A DNA stretch of 23,201 bases from Planctomycetota bacterium (GCA_021160785.1 JAGHBX010000538.1:1-23201), one strand, 5' to 3'; numbered from the stretch's first letter, positions 13,925 through 21,904 are shown. Translations and numbers: made by a program. The notes: generated by a model not told the origin, from the letters alone.

Positions 13925-16897
13925 TTACTCGGCGTTGAGAGCGGTTCCGATGGCGACTAATTGCTTCAGGTGCGGGCCATAGATCGTGCCGTCATCGGAT
14001 ATGTTGACGTCGATTGTTACGATGCCGCCCTGCCCGTTGATCTGCCTGATATAGTTTGTCATCCATTCATCGCTTTTGTGGGGTCCGGTTGCCGCTCCCC
14101 AGCGATTGCCCATAAACGTTAGCAGTTGCCATTGCAACTCAGCGGGGCACGGGTTCTTCTTCGGCGTTGCAGTAAAGGAGTTCTGTTCGCCCGCCGTATA
14201 GTCCTGCTGGGCCGTCAGCGATGAAAACGCCTTGTCGATCCGCGTCCCCGGATTGAACGCCAGCATACTGTACGGATTTCCCGCCCGTGCCGCCGCCGCC
14301 CATGTGTTCCAGTTGTACGGTTTTGAAAGATCGTCCCAGCCGGCAGTATTATACGAACCGTCAAACCACCACCCGGCAACCTTCAACCCGTATCGCTTTG
14401 ACCACTCGGCGATGACCTCGGACCATTTCTTCGTAAATCCCTGCGGCGCGGGCTGTCGCTCGTGCACATCTTCCAGTCCCTTCATCGCCCGGGCGTCCCG
14501 CTGCGGCGAACGCGACGGCAGGTAAAGCATAAGCTTAATCCCCCGCTCGCCGAGGCCATCGGCAATCTCCATCGGCAAATCCCGCCCGCTGCATCGATCG
14601 CCCTCTTCGTAACCGGCATACCGGCTGTAAGCCGCATTCGGCGAGCAATAGTAACCGGAGTTTTGACCTAACGTAAACACCACATAATCCGCTTTCGTCC
14701 GCGCAACCTGGTCGACAAACCCGGGCGCATCAAATGAGTTTACTTTGTCATTCCACGAATCCCCGCCGCCCAAATAATGTACGAACACTCCGAACTTCGA
14801 CTTCTTCATCCACCCTTTACCGTCCGCCCTGCCCGAAACCGATTTGCGATACCGATCGGCGTACAGCCCGATTTTGGCAAACGGTATCTTTTCAAAACCG
14901 AGTTTGTACGCAGGCGATTTGTCCCTGAATTGGAAGTCAAGTTTCGCCTTGTCGACAAACATCGGATCGCTGTCGGTCAGATTGCCCTTCTGCGCAACCA
15001 GGTCTTCATGGCCGTTGGGCATATTAAGCAGCTTGCCGCCCACACAGATATTGTTGCTGACGACATTGCCCCGCGGCGCCGCCGGGTTCTCGTCGAGAAT
15101 CCTCGCAAGCGCCGGATACCGCTCGCTGTACGGCGGCTTGTCGAAGTTCACATCCGCCAATTTCCGGTACATCCCCCATCCGCCGCCCTTTGCGGCATGA
15201 CCTTTCGCCCAGCCCAGGCCCCGCGCATCGATCAGTACGCCGTTTACGCAATCGACAAAGACGTTATTGGTAATGATGTTGTCCCGGCCCCCGCCCACAT
15301 TGACCGCACACAGGGAACCTGCCTTGTAGAAGACATTGCCGTGAATCGTCGTTCCGCTGGCGGCATCGTCGAGATACACCACGCGCGAACCGTGGCGATA
15401 CTGCTCGGCGGCGCTGTGGATATGGTGGAAGAAGTTATGCCGGATGACATTGCTGCGCATCGTCCAGTCGCGACCCATATAGAACGCCCCGACATCGTCG
15501 CTTTCGGTGCAAACATTGAAGATTTCATTGTACTCGATGACATTGTCGTTGCCGCCCAACTGGATCGCGTTGTGCGGCCCGTCGTGAATAAGATTGTGCG
15601 AGACACGATTGCCCACGCCGCTTACGCCAATGGCGGGCCGATAGGTAAGACACCACCGGCTGTAATGATGAATATGATTATTCTCGGCAAAATTGTTGCA
15701 GGGCCTAAGTGTCTTCCTGTCCCCGCCCAACAGGCCAATTCCGCCGTCGCCCGTCTCGTAAATATCACACCCCGCGACGCCGTTATTCGTACCGCCCGAT
15801 ATTGAAACGCCCCGGTTGCCGATGTTGCGAATCGTACACCCGGCAATCAGATTGCCCTTGCCGCCGCTGATCCTGACCGCCGTCCCGCGTGTGCACTCAA
15901 TCGTCATGCCCCGGAACGTAACGTACGAAACATCTTTCATCGATATGATCGTATCGATAGTCGAGACAAAAGCGGCGCCCTGTGCAGGTGGTGCCGGCGG
16001 CCAGAAATAAAGTATGCCCGTCTCTCGCTCAAGATACCACTCGCCCGGCGAGTCAAGCTCCTCGAGAAGATTCAACGCATAAAACCGCTTGCCCTTTGTG
16101 TACCCGTAAGCGCCGTGCGGCGGCACCGTCGAAATGACACGCTTCTCCGTATCAATCGAGGCAACCTTCTCATAAGAATCCGCCCAGTCATGCGTCCAGA
16201 ACCCATGCACCCAGACATCGTCGGCATTTAGCCACCGCTTGGGTCGATCTCCCTCATAGCCGAACCTGCCGCCGTCCTTACCGCCGGGCACACTGGCTAT
16301 CTTGACCCAGCCGGCGTTGGGCCAACGAGCCAACTGCATCGGTCGGTCCTGAAAGAACAACTCAAGCCCCGCCACACCCGACCTGCCAAAACCCCTGTTT
16401 CGCAGCTTACCTAAACCCCCAACTTCCTGCGATTTGAGGTCAAGCTGCAATATGTTCCTGCGAAACTTCTCCTCAATCCTGCCCAACACCTTTGAGTCCG
16501 TGATTGCTCCAAATCCCTTCACTTCCCTGCCGCCAATGAGTCGGACCTCCTCGTCTTCGCAGGCTCGGTACACAATCGGCTTCTCGGCCGTCCCGCTGTC
16601 GGCGGCGCCCAGCTCAAACGTACTCGACAAAAAGTAGATACCCCCCCGAACATAGACGGTAACGCCATTAATAGGTAACTGTCCCCCATTTAGCGACCGA
16701 ATTGCGTCCCTTGCCGCCGAAAGCGTCGCCAAAGGCCCGTCTGTACGGCCTGAATTCGCTGCCGGCAACCGCCCCGACCAGTTGTCGTCGCCGGCGATCG
16801 AAACGTAGATCGCCCCGCCCGATGCTCGCGAAACTGAGCACATCAAGCCAATAACAGCCAAAATATAACACAGCATAGTGGAAAAAATGCGTCTCAT
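13925..16897 (-). CDS. Secreted beta-helix (GH141-like) / GH29-like fusion glycosidase
   Basis: The protein has 990 aa. ATG 16897 is chosen because GGAG (16907-16910) lies 9 nt upstream and a signal peptide follows (MRRIFSTMLCYILAVIGLM). Residues about 28-690 form a right-handed parallel beta-helix. The opening (GAIYVSIAGDDNWSGRLPAA; GPLATLSAARDAIRSLNGG; VTVYVRGGIYFL) and the later coils rich in N/G/H (NRVSHNLIHDGPHNAIQLGG; NVIEYNEIFN) are typical of GH141-like and related polysaccharide-active helices. Residues about 700-985 read as an alpha-L-fucosidase (GH29)-like TIM barrel: KSKFGVFVHYLGGG, DYVVFTLGQNSGYYCSPN, GIKLMLYLPSR, and GWWFDGSY, where Asp846 sits at the GH29 nucleophile position. 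Fucose- or deoxysugar-containing polysaccharide is a reasonable substrate guess, inferred only from the families. It heads the minus-strand block and is divergent from the second pseudopilin. Confidence 0.85.
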   Translation of the reverse strand: MRRIFSTMLCYILAVIGLMCSVSRASGGAIYVSIAGDDNWSGRLPAANSGRTDGPLATLSAARDAIRSLNGGQLPINGVTVYVRGGIYFLSSTFELGAADSGTAEKPIVYRACEDEEVRLIGGREVKGFGAITDSKVLGRIEEKFRRNILQLDLKSQEVGGLGKLRNRGFGRSGVAGLELFFQDRPMQLARWPNAGWVKIASVPGGKDGGRFGYEGDRPKRWLNADDVWVHGFWTHDWADSYEKVASIDTEKRVISTVPPHGAYGYTKGKRFYALNLLEELDSPGEWYLERETGILYFWPPAPPAQGAAFVSTIDTIISMKDVSYVTFRGMTIECTRGTAVRISGGKGNLIAGCTIRNIGNRGVSISGGTNNGVAGCDIYETGDGGIGLLGGDRKTLRPCNNFAENNHIHHYSRWCLTYRPAIGVSGVGNRVSHNLIHDGPHNAIQLGGNDNVIEYNEIFNVCTESDDVGAFYMGRDWTMRSNVIRHNFFHHIHSAAEQYRHGSRVVYLDDAASGTTIHGNVFYKAGSLCAVNVGGGRDNIITNNVFVDCVNGVLIDARGLGWAKGHAAKGGGWGMYRKLADVNFDKPPYSERYPALARILDENPAAPRGNVVSNNICVGGKLLNMPNGHEDLVAQKGNLTDSDPMFVDKAKLDFQFRDKSPAYKLGFEKIPFAKIGLYADRYRKSVSGRADGKGWMKKSKFGVFVHYLGGGDSWNDKVNSFDAPGFVDQVARTKADYVVFTLGQNSGYYCSPNAAYSRYAGYEEGDRCSGRDLPMEIADGLGERGIKLMLYLPSRSPQRDARAMKGLEDVHERQPAPQGFTKKWSEVIAEWSKRYGLKVAGWWFDGSYNTAGWDDLSKPYNWNTWAAAARAGNPYSMLAFNPGTRIDKAFSSLTAQQDYTAGEQNSFTATPKKNPCPAELQWQLLTFMGNRWGAATGPHKSDEWMTNYIRQINGQGGIVTIDVNISDDGTIYGPHLKQLVAIGTALNAE

Positions 16898-16949
16898 TGG
16901 TCTCTTCTCCCAAAAAACAAAATCCGCTCGGAACTGCCAATACACTTTT

Positions 16950-16977
16950 ATTATACGGATTTACCCCGGCAAAACAA
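16950..16977 (-). promoter_or_regulatory. Sigma70-like promoter for the fusion glycosidase gene
   Basis: On the minus strand a consensus TATAAT (16950-16955) is preceded, after 16 bp, by TTGTTT (16972-16977). The predicted transcript would have a leader of about 45 nt before ATG 16897. There is no equally good promoter before the three downstream minus-strand genes, so this may drive more than one of them. Confidence 0.6.
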
Positions 16978-17033
16978 GGGTTTTGTCGCTTCCTCACACC
17001 GCCGACCACCCGCAAATAAACTAAAACGACCAA

Positions 17034-17084
17034 GGGTATTTTTTTCATCGGATGGGTATTTTTCCCCTCGGACGAGATTTTTTT
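17034..17084 (+). repeat. Three 20-bp-spaced T-tract repeats upstream of pseudopilin promoter
   Basis: Units start at 17034, 17054 and 17074. The first two share GGGTATTTTT and a CGGA near the end; the third is looser (GAGATTTTTTT). T-tracts therefore recur about every 20 bp, close to two helical turns, directly against the -35 box at 17086. This could be curved DNA, an UP-like element or repeated operator sites; which one is not decidable here. Confidence 0.55.
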
Positions 17085-17085
17085 C

Positions 17086-17114
17086 TTGTAGCCCCCCGCA
17101 ATATCGTGTATATT
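17086..17114 (+). promoter_or_regulatory. Candidate promoter for the second pseudopilin
   Basis: TTGTAG (17086-17091) and TATATT (17109-17114) are spaced by 17 bp. The start codon at 17167 would follow a leader of roughly 45 nt. The phased T-tracts just upstream add weight. Confidence 0.5.
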
Positions 17115-17166
17115 ATAAGCAGTGATATAGCTGGAAATCCGTATACACACACGAAAGGAATGTGTA

Positions 17167-18048
17167 ATGTCGCGAAAAGCCTTTACGCTAATCGAGCTAC
17201 TTGTCGTAATCGCTATCATAGCCATGCTGCTTGCGATCCTGGTTCCGTCATTAAGCGCAATCAAGGAATACGCTTCAATAGCCAACTGCCTCTCGAATCA
17301 GAGAAGCCTCGCCATGTGTTTTATTATGTACGCTGGCGACAACGATTCCAAGTTCTGCAGCGGATATCTTGAGACTGATGCGGTTACGCACGATCCTCCA
17401 ACATGGATAAAACCTCCTTTGCAGTATGATACCAGTGGCGCCCAGGTCTATGTGGGAGACGGCGACGTCGGTGGCCTCCTACTGAATCTCGACGCCCGGA
17501 TGAACGGTTTTCGCGAAGGCGCACTTTGGCCTTACCTGGAATCTCCGAAGTCGCTACACTGCCCGGGTGACCGGCGGGCAAGAAAGGGAGGAGCCGATAC
17601 CGTCGGTGCACTTCTCCGTTACCGTCAGATGTATAACAGTTACGGCATGCCGGATTTCTATGACTGTGGTGGTGGTGATGACAGAGAAAAGTTACTATCC
17701 AATATCAAGTCCGGCGGGCAAAAGCTGCTCTTTGTCGAATACCAGTACGACCGTAATTATTACAACAGTGATGCATGGTCCTATGTCCCCTATGACAATA
17801 AGTTTTGGGATCAGTTAGGCAATTACCACAACAAGGGTTGCACATTCGCCTTTGTTGACGGCCATGCCGAGGAGTACAGGTGGAAAGACGCACGCACCCA
17901 GTTTTACATGAGCGACCGCATAGCCGCAGAAAATGGGGCTAACAATCCAGTCCAGCCCGGAGTGCCTTTCGGCAAAGGCGATTATATGCCCAACAATGCC
18001 GATTTCGACTGGCTGGACCACCACTACCCCTCAAAGACCCGACATTAA
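17167..18048 (+). CDS. Type II secretion/type IV pilus-like pseudopilin, second copy
   Basis: The protein has 293 aa. AAAGGAA (17154-17160) precedes the ATG by 6 nt. The class III signal is very short: MSRKA, then FTLIELLVVIAIIAMLLAIL. The residue before the predicted cut is Ala rather than the usual Gly, which prepilin peptidases sometimes accept. Glu5 of the mature protein is conserved. The globular part has a Cys/Asp/Gly-rich middle and the H-X9-DG-like element near residues 220-232 (NYHNKG, then TFAFVDGHAEEYRW). It is related in plan to the pseudopilin at 1802-2551, but the globular parts differ considerably. It is divergent from the beta-helix/GH29-like gene and has its own promoter. Whether it makes a filament or serves secretion of a particular cargo is unknown; no pilus or secretion machinery lies in the window. 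Confidence 0.9.
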   Translation: MSRKAFTLIELLVVIAIIAMLLAILVPSLSAIKEYASIANCLSNQRSLAMCFIMYAGDNDSKFCSGYLETDAVTHDPPTWIKPPLQYDTSGAQVYVGDGDVGGLLLNLDARMNGFREGALWPYLESPKSLHCPGDRRARKGGADTVGALLRYRQMYNSYGMPDFYDCGGGDDREKLLSNIKSGGQKLLFVEYQYDRNYYNSDAWSYVPYDNKFWDQLGNYHNKGCTFAFVDGHAEEYRWKDARTQFYMSDRIAAENGANNPVQPGVPFGKGDYMPNNADFDWLDHHYPSKTRH

Positions 18049-18344
18049 GACGCAAAGCAAACACATTGTTCGCAAAGACATGTCGACATAGGGGACAGTT
18101 ACCCAATTTCTGTGTCGTGTCACTGAGCTTTGTTTTCTGAAGCTTACTGTTTGCTTATCGGCCCTTATCTGGCGAACGATTCTTCTTTTCTCCTTCATGT
18201 CAGCCCCTGCGAATCTGAATCGTTGCAATTATCGGGCGCAATGCAGAAAAAAATGCGGACCTCATGTCGCCGAAAGGACCGCCGATACTAATTTATGAAG
18301 GTTTAATCCGACAAAAAATGACCTATTCCTGAGAGGAAGACAAA
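18049..18344. other. Intergenic region with a possible REP-associated remnant
   Basis: This 296-bp stretch holds no convincing gene. Near 18091-18107 lies a GGGGACAGTTACCC motif. From memory, this kind of sequence recurs next to REP-associated transposase genes in many bacteria, but no transposase is present here. A 65-codon minus-strand frame (18228-18031) across it has no ribosome site or recognisable domain. No clear promoter, terminator or structured RNA was found for the following winged-helix gene. Confidence 0.35.
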
Positions 18345-18563
18345 ATGGAAGAAAGAATCGGACAGGCGGCGGGACAGATTTGGCAGGTTCTGGCGGATTC
18401 AAAGAAACCCGTCAACATCGCAGATCTCGGCAAACTCACCAAGATCAAGACTCAAATCGCCTATCAGGGGCTCGGATGGCTGGCAAGAGAGGGCAAGATC
18501 GCCTACCACACCAACGGGTCAAAGACCTCCGTATCGTTGGTTTGGGCTGAATGCACCTGCTGA
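18345..18563 (+). CDS. Small winged-helix DNA-binding domain protein (DUF2582-like)
   Basis: This 72-aa protein is a single winged-helix unit. Helix 1 is IGQAAGQIWQVLAD, then VNIADLGKLTKI, a recognition helix KTQIAYQGLGWLAREGKI, and a short wing (YHTNGSKTSVSL). This matches the family known as DUF2582 (winged helix-turn-helix, often encoded alone). AGAGGA (18332-18337) lies about 8 nt before the ATG. There is no effector or metal-binding domain apart from a C-terminal CTC. The family's function is not known; a small transcription factor or nucleic-acid-binding protein is the natural inference. It precedes the Cys/His-rich gene by 163 bp, which has its own promoter, so a regulatory link to the metal cluster is possible but unsupported. 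Confidence 0.8.
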   Translation: MEERIGQAAGQIWQVLADSKKPVNIADLGKLTKIKTQIAYQGLGWLAREGKIAYHTNGSKTSVSLVWAECTC

Positions 18564-18644
18564 GACATCGCCAAATACCCCCCACACCGCCCCTCTGGTC
18601 AGGCAGGCTGGCTGTCTCGATTTGTCTCGGGATTGCTTTGAGGC

Positions 18645-18673
18645 TTGACGAGCCCGCCGAAATAGGTTATACT
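18645..18673 (+). promoter_or_regulatory. Strong sigma70-like promoter of the metal-resistance cluster
   Basis: TTGACG (18645-18650) and TATACT (18668-18673) are separated by exactly 17 bp; this is the best promoter match in the window. Transcription would start near 18680, giving a leader of about 47 nt to ATG 18727. No MerR-like stretched spacer (19-20 bp) is present, so MerR-type control is not suggested. Confidence 0.65.
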
Positions 18674-18726
18674 GTTGGAGTGAACGATTAAGTTTGCGAT
18701 TGCGCCAGAAAACCGGAATATCGTCA

Positions 18727-19161
18727 ATGTCTGACATTGCCAAAAAAGTTGTAATATGTACCGTGACGCTCGCCTTTTCGCTGTCCGGCATCGCCGGCCC
18801 GCTTGAGGCGGTAATCTGCCTGGGTCCCAACGGCCATCTCGCCGTTGAAGCGCCCCACGATACCTGCCCCGCCGGGTCATGCTATAAAGACCCGGACGGC
18901 GCGGCGGCAGCAATCGTTTTGGATATCGGCCATCTCGCTTCTCGGGGCGACTGCCCGCACTGTATCGATATCCCGTTTTCCGGCGGCAAGACGCATTTCT
19001 ACACCGGCCACCTCTACAAAGACGCCTTTGATTGCCTGCCGGCGCCGCATCACAACAGCGAAGTTCTGCGCACCGAAGGTGCGCAGAATCAATCCATCGT
19101 GGTTTGGCAAACACCCGGCCCATCGGCAAACGGCCTTGGCACGATCATCATGGTAATCTGA
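18727..19161 (+). CDS. Small exported Cys/His-rich protein, candidate periplasmic metal binder
   Basis: The protein has 144 aa. The ATG at 18727 is used (GGAA about 8 nt upstream); a TTG at 18694 would add 11 residues before the signal. The N-terminus is signal-like (KKVVICTVTLAFSLSGIAG). The mature part contains CLGPNGH (Cys31, His37), CPAGSC (Cys47, Cys52), CPHC (Cys76, Cys79), and further His and Cys residues (HFYTGHLY, DCLPAPHH). The layout of CLG-NGH, two cysteine pairs and a DIP motif recalls small uncharacterised proteins that, from memory, sit beside RND metal-efflux operons. A periplasmic metal-binding or chaperone role is inferred from residue content and from the czc-like genes that follow. 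Secretion with structural disulfides only is an alternative. The gene carries an 11-bp perfect inverted repeat near its 3' end. Confidence 0.7.
   Translation: MSDIAKKVVICTVTLAFSLSGIAGPLEAVICLGPNGHLAVEAPHDTCPAGSCYKDPDGAAAAIVLDIGHLASRGDCPHCIDIPFSGGKTHFYTGHLYKDAFDCLPAPHHNSEVLRTEGAQNQSIVVWQTPGPSANGLGTIIMVI
19064..19088. repeat. Perfect 11-bp inverted repeat inside the Cys/His-rich gene
   Basis: TTCTGCGCACC (19064-19074) and GGTGCGCAGAA (19078-19088) flank a GAA loop, a GC-rich hairpin with no mismatch. It lies in the coding region over residues of the VLRTEGAQN segment. There is no T-tract after it. Confidence 0.8.
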
Positions 19162-19269
19162 TTTCCGTCCCCACATTCCCTCGATGTCCGAACACATCCG
19201 GACCGATTGCGTAAAACTCTTTCTCGCCGCTCCTTGAGCGCTATTCCCATAATTTCTTCTGGGCGGAAA

Positions 19270-20658
19270 ATGAATATGTTAATACAAAAGATAAGCTGTG
19301 TTTTGCTCTTGATAACTCTTATGTGTCTGGTCGGCTGTATGGATTCGGTCAACGATGCAGCATGGCCGGATCCGCCGCCTCTGGGGCAGGAGTTCAGTAG
19401 CTTTCAATCGCCTGAGAAACCTCCGGCGACTGTTTCTGAAACTTATGAGATTGCCGAGCCAAATGGCATCATTACTTTACGACAAGCTCTGGCCCTTGCT
19501 TTAATGCGCAATCCTGAATTGAGGGCATTTTCCTGGGCGACTCGTGCTTCAGAAGCAAGGAAACTGCAAGCCAGTCTCCGGCCAAATCCGGAACTTGGTG
19601 TTGAGGTAGAAGAGGTCGGCGGTACAGGCCAGCGGCGTGGCTTTGATGGAGCGGAAACCACCTTGCAATTGGGTCAATTGATTGAACTGAAGGGAAAACG
19701 CCGCAAGCGGACACGCGTGGCGTCGCTTGAAAAGGAATTGGCGGAATTAGATTACCAAGCCAAACGCCTTGATGTTCTTACTGATACCACCAGGTTATTT
19801 GTGGGTGTGCTTGCTGCTCAGGAACAGTTAGCATTAGCGGAGGAATTAGTTCGGTTGTCTGAGCAAGTTCTGACTACTGTTTCACAAAGAGTCGAAGCCG
19901 GAAAAGATTCTCCTGTCGAAAAAACAAAATCCGAGATTGCACTGGCAAGCGTCAGAATTGAGAGAGAAAAGGCCAGGCAAAACCTCGAATCCGCCCGCAA
20001 GCAACTCGCCGCTATCTGGGCTGGTAAATCCCCTGTTTTTGAGAAAGTTGCAGGCCAACTCGATGTTGTGCAATCTATCCCAACAGAAGACCAACTGGCG
20101 GATTTGATTGCACAAAACCCTGATATTTCACGCTGGGCTGTAGAATTAGAACAACGTCGAGCTGCGTTTGAATTAGAAAAAGCCAAGGCCACTCCAGATA
20201 TCACACTCAGTGGCGGATTTAGAAGATATAATGAAACAGATGATAACGCAGTTGTTTTTGGTGTTTCTATTCCACTGCCAATAGCTAATCGGAATCAGGG
20301 TGGCATTCTTGAAGCAAGGCACAATCTCACCAAGGCCGGTGAAGAACGCAAAGCAGCCGAAGCAAGTGTTAATACTGCTTTAGCTTTAAGCTACCAGTCG
20401 CTTTCGAATGCATTTACCGAGGCGACAGAACTGAAGAGTAAAGTATTGGGTGGTGCTCAGGATGTTTTCGATGCCTCGACAGAAGGGTATCGTGAAGGGA
20501 AACTTGATTACCTGAATGTTCTTGATGCTCAGCGTACCTTGTTTGAGGCAAAAGGACAATATATCGAAGCGCTGTCAGCCTATCACAAAGCAAGGGCTGA
20601 TGTGGAGCGGTTAATTGGACAAAGGATTGATGCGATAGAAACCATTCAACAACAATAA
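19270..20658 (+). CDS. czcC: Outer-membrane efflux lipoprotein, CzcC/TolC family
   Basis: The protein has 462 aa. The ATG at 19270 begins a lipoprotein signal (MLIQKISCVLLLITLMC, then the lipobox LVGC with the lipidated Cys), so the longer TTG frame from 19207 is not used. A second in-frame ATG lies 6 nt later. The body has the two long-helix repeats of TolC-like factors. A CzcC-type segment (GGTGQRRGFDGAETTLQLGQ, then LIELKGKRRK) is the main reason for the family call. The second repeat has the usual GYREGKLDYLNVLDAQRTLF. Its role is the outer-membrane duct of a tripartite RND pump. It starts 108 bp after the Cys/His-rich gene and 16 bp separate it from czcB. Base composition is more AT-rich than the genes to the left. 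Metal specificity cannot be read; CusC is an alternative name. Confidence 0.9.
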   Translation: MNMLIQKISCVLLLITLMCLVGCMDSVNDAAWPDPPPLGQEFSSFQSPEKPPATVSETYEIAEPNGIITLRQALALALMRNPELRAFSWATRASEARKLQASLRPNPELGVEVEEVGGTGQRRGFDGAETTLQLGQLIELKGKRRKRTRVASLEKELAELDYQAKRLDVLTDTTRLFVGVLAAQEQLALAEELVRLSEQVLTTVSQRVEAGKDSPVEKTKSEIALASVRIEREKARQNLESARKQLAAIWAGKSPVFEKVAGQLDVVQSIPTEDQLADLIAQNPDISRWAVELEQRRAAFELEKAKATPDITLSGGFRRYNETDDNAVVFGVSIPLPIANRNQGGILEARHNLTKAGEERKAAEASVNTALALSYQSLSNAFTEATELKSKVLGGAQDVFDASTEGYREGKLDYLNVLDAQRTLFEAKGQYIEALSAYHKARADVERLIGQRIDAIETIQQQ

Positions 20659-20674
20659 CAAAGGGACCAAGGTA

Positions 20675-21904
20675 ATGAAAGATAAGATAGTATCTCTGGT
20701 AACTAAGAACAAAACACTGTTGATAGTGGCGGTAATCTCTTTAGCCCTGGGTATTATAATCGGGCGAAAGTCAAATTCAAAAAGTGGCTTCTCAGGTCAC
20801 AATCCGTCCGGACAGGAAATTCACAATGAAGAAAGTGTGCATGAGGATATTGTCAGACTGAGTGAGCAGGAAATGAAGGAGTTTGGCATTGAGGTTGGCG
20901 AGGCAGGACCCGGGCAGCTTCAAATCCACACAAACCTTCCCGGTGAGATCAGAGTCAACAAAGACAAGTCGGCCCATATTGTACCCCGTGTGCCCGGCAT
21001 CGTACAGGAAGTAAAAAAGAAACTGGGTGATTCCGTCAGCAAAGGGGAACTGCTGGCGATAATTGAAAGCCGCGATCTTGCGGATGTAAAGAGTGCATAT
21101 TTAACGGGGCTTGAGCGTTTGACGTTAGCACGGGCAAATTTTACCAGAGAGGAGAAACTCTGGGAAAAAAAGATTTCTTCAGAACAGGAATATATCAACG
21201 CAAAACAAGCCCTTGCCGAAGCTCAAATTGGATTGCGCAGCGCCGAGCAAAAACTCCATGCCCTTGATTTTACTGAGGAATATCTAAAAGAACTGCCGGA
21301 TTTGCCGGACGATTCGTTTACTCGATATGAAATTGTTGCTCCTTTCGACGGAACCATTGTCTCCAAACACATCACAGTAGGAGAGGTAATTGGGAATGAA
21401 TCTGAAATTTTTATCATTTCCGACCTGAATACCGTCTGGGTGGACATCAGTGTCTATCAGAAGGATTTACCCTACATTAAAAAAGGTCAAACTGTAGTAA
21501 TTGCTGCAAGACATGGAGTTCCGGAAATTAAAGGCGCCATTTCCTATGTAGGCCAAATCATTGGAGAAGATACGCGTACAGCTCTTGCACGAATTATAAT
21601 ACCAAACCCTCAAAAGCAGTACCGTCCGGGGATTTTTGTTACTGCAAAAGTCACTGTTGATGAAATTGATGCCCCACTATTAATCCCAAAATCGTCACTT
21701 CAAATTGTTGAAGGGAAAACCTGCGTATTCATCCAGGACGAGGATGGTTTTGAGCCACATCCGGTAGAATTGGGGCGCGCCAACGAGACACATGTAGAGG
21801 TCATCTCTGGTCTTGCGGTTGGTCAGCGATATGCGGCAAAAGGCGCTTTTACCCTGAAAGCCCAATTGTCAAAGGGTTCTTTTGGCGAAGGCCACAGCCA
21901 CTAA
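20675..21904 (+). CDS. czcB: RND efflux periplasmic adaptor, CzcB/CusB type
   Basis: The protein has 409 aa with a single N-terminal anchor (residues about 13-30, TLLIVAVISLALGIIIG). The membrane-fusion-protein order follows: a barrel-sandwich/lipoyl-like half (IVPRVPGIVQEVKKKLGDSV, then SKGELLAIIESRDLADVKSA), a helical hairpin (residues about 145-200), the second lipoyl half (YEIVAPFDGTIVSKHITVGE), and beta-barrel and membrane-proximal domains (GIFVTAKVTVDE; GLAVGQRYAAKGAFTLKAQL). The C-terminal GEGHSH is His-containing, as in some CzcB proteins. The protein links the inner-membrane pump to the outer-membrane channel and may pass metal to it. An AAGG close to the ATG and GGGA 9 nt upstream are the ribosome-site candidates. 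The stop at 21904 is followed within 12 bp by czcA. Confidence 0.9.
   Translation: MKDKIVSLVTKNKTLLIVAVISLALGIIIGRKSNSKSGFSGHNPSGQEIHNEESVHEDIVRLSEQEMKEFGIEVGEAGPGQLQIHTNLPGEIRVNKDKSAHIVPRVPGIVQEVKKKLGDSVSKGELLAIIESRDLADVKSAYLTGLERLTLARANFTREEKLWEKKISSEQEYINAKQALAEAQIGLRSAEQKLHALDFTEEYLKELPDLPDDSFTRYEIVAPFDGTIVSKHITVGEVIGNESEIFIISDLNTVWVDISVYQKDLPYIKKGQTVVIAARHGVPEIKGAISYVGQIIGEDTRTALARIIIPNPQKQYRPGIFVTAKVTVDEIDAPLLIPKSSLQIVEGKTCVFIQDEDGFEPHPVELGRANETHVEVISGLAVGQRYAAKGAFTLKAQLSKGSFGEGHSH

Noticed and set aside
14777..15805. 342-codon plus-strand frame opposite the beta-helix gene
   Set aside because: It is a reverse-frame artefact of the repetitive helix coding sequence with no independent support.
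18031..18228. 65-codon minus-strand frame across the intergenic region
   Set aside because: No ribosome site, no domain, overlap with the pseudopilin end, and its most striking segment (NWVTVP) is just the translation of the repeat-like motif.
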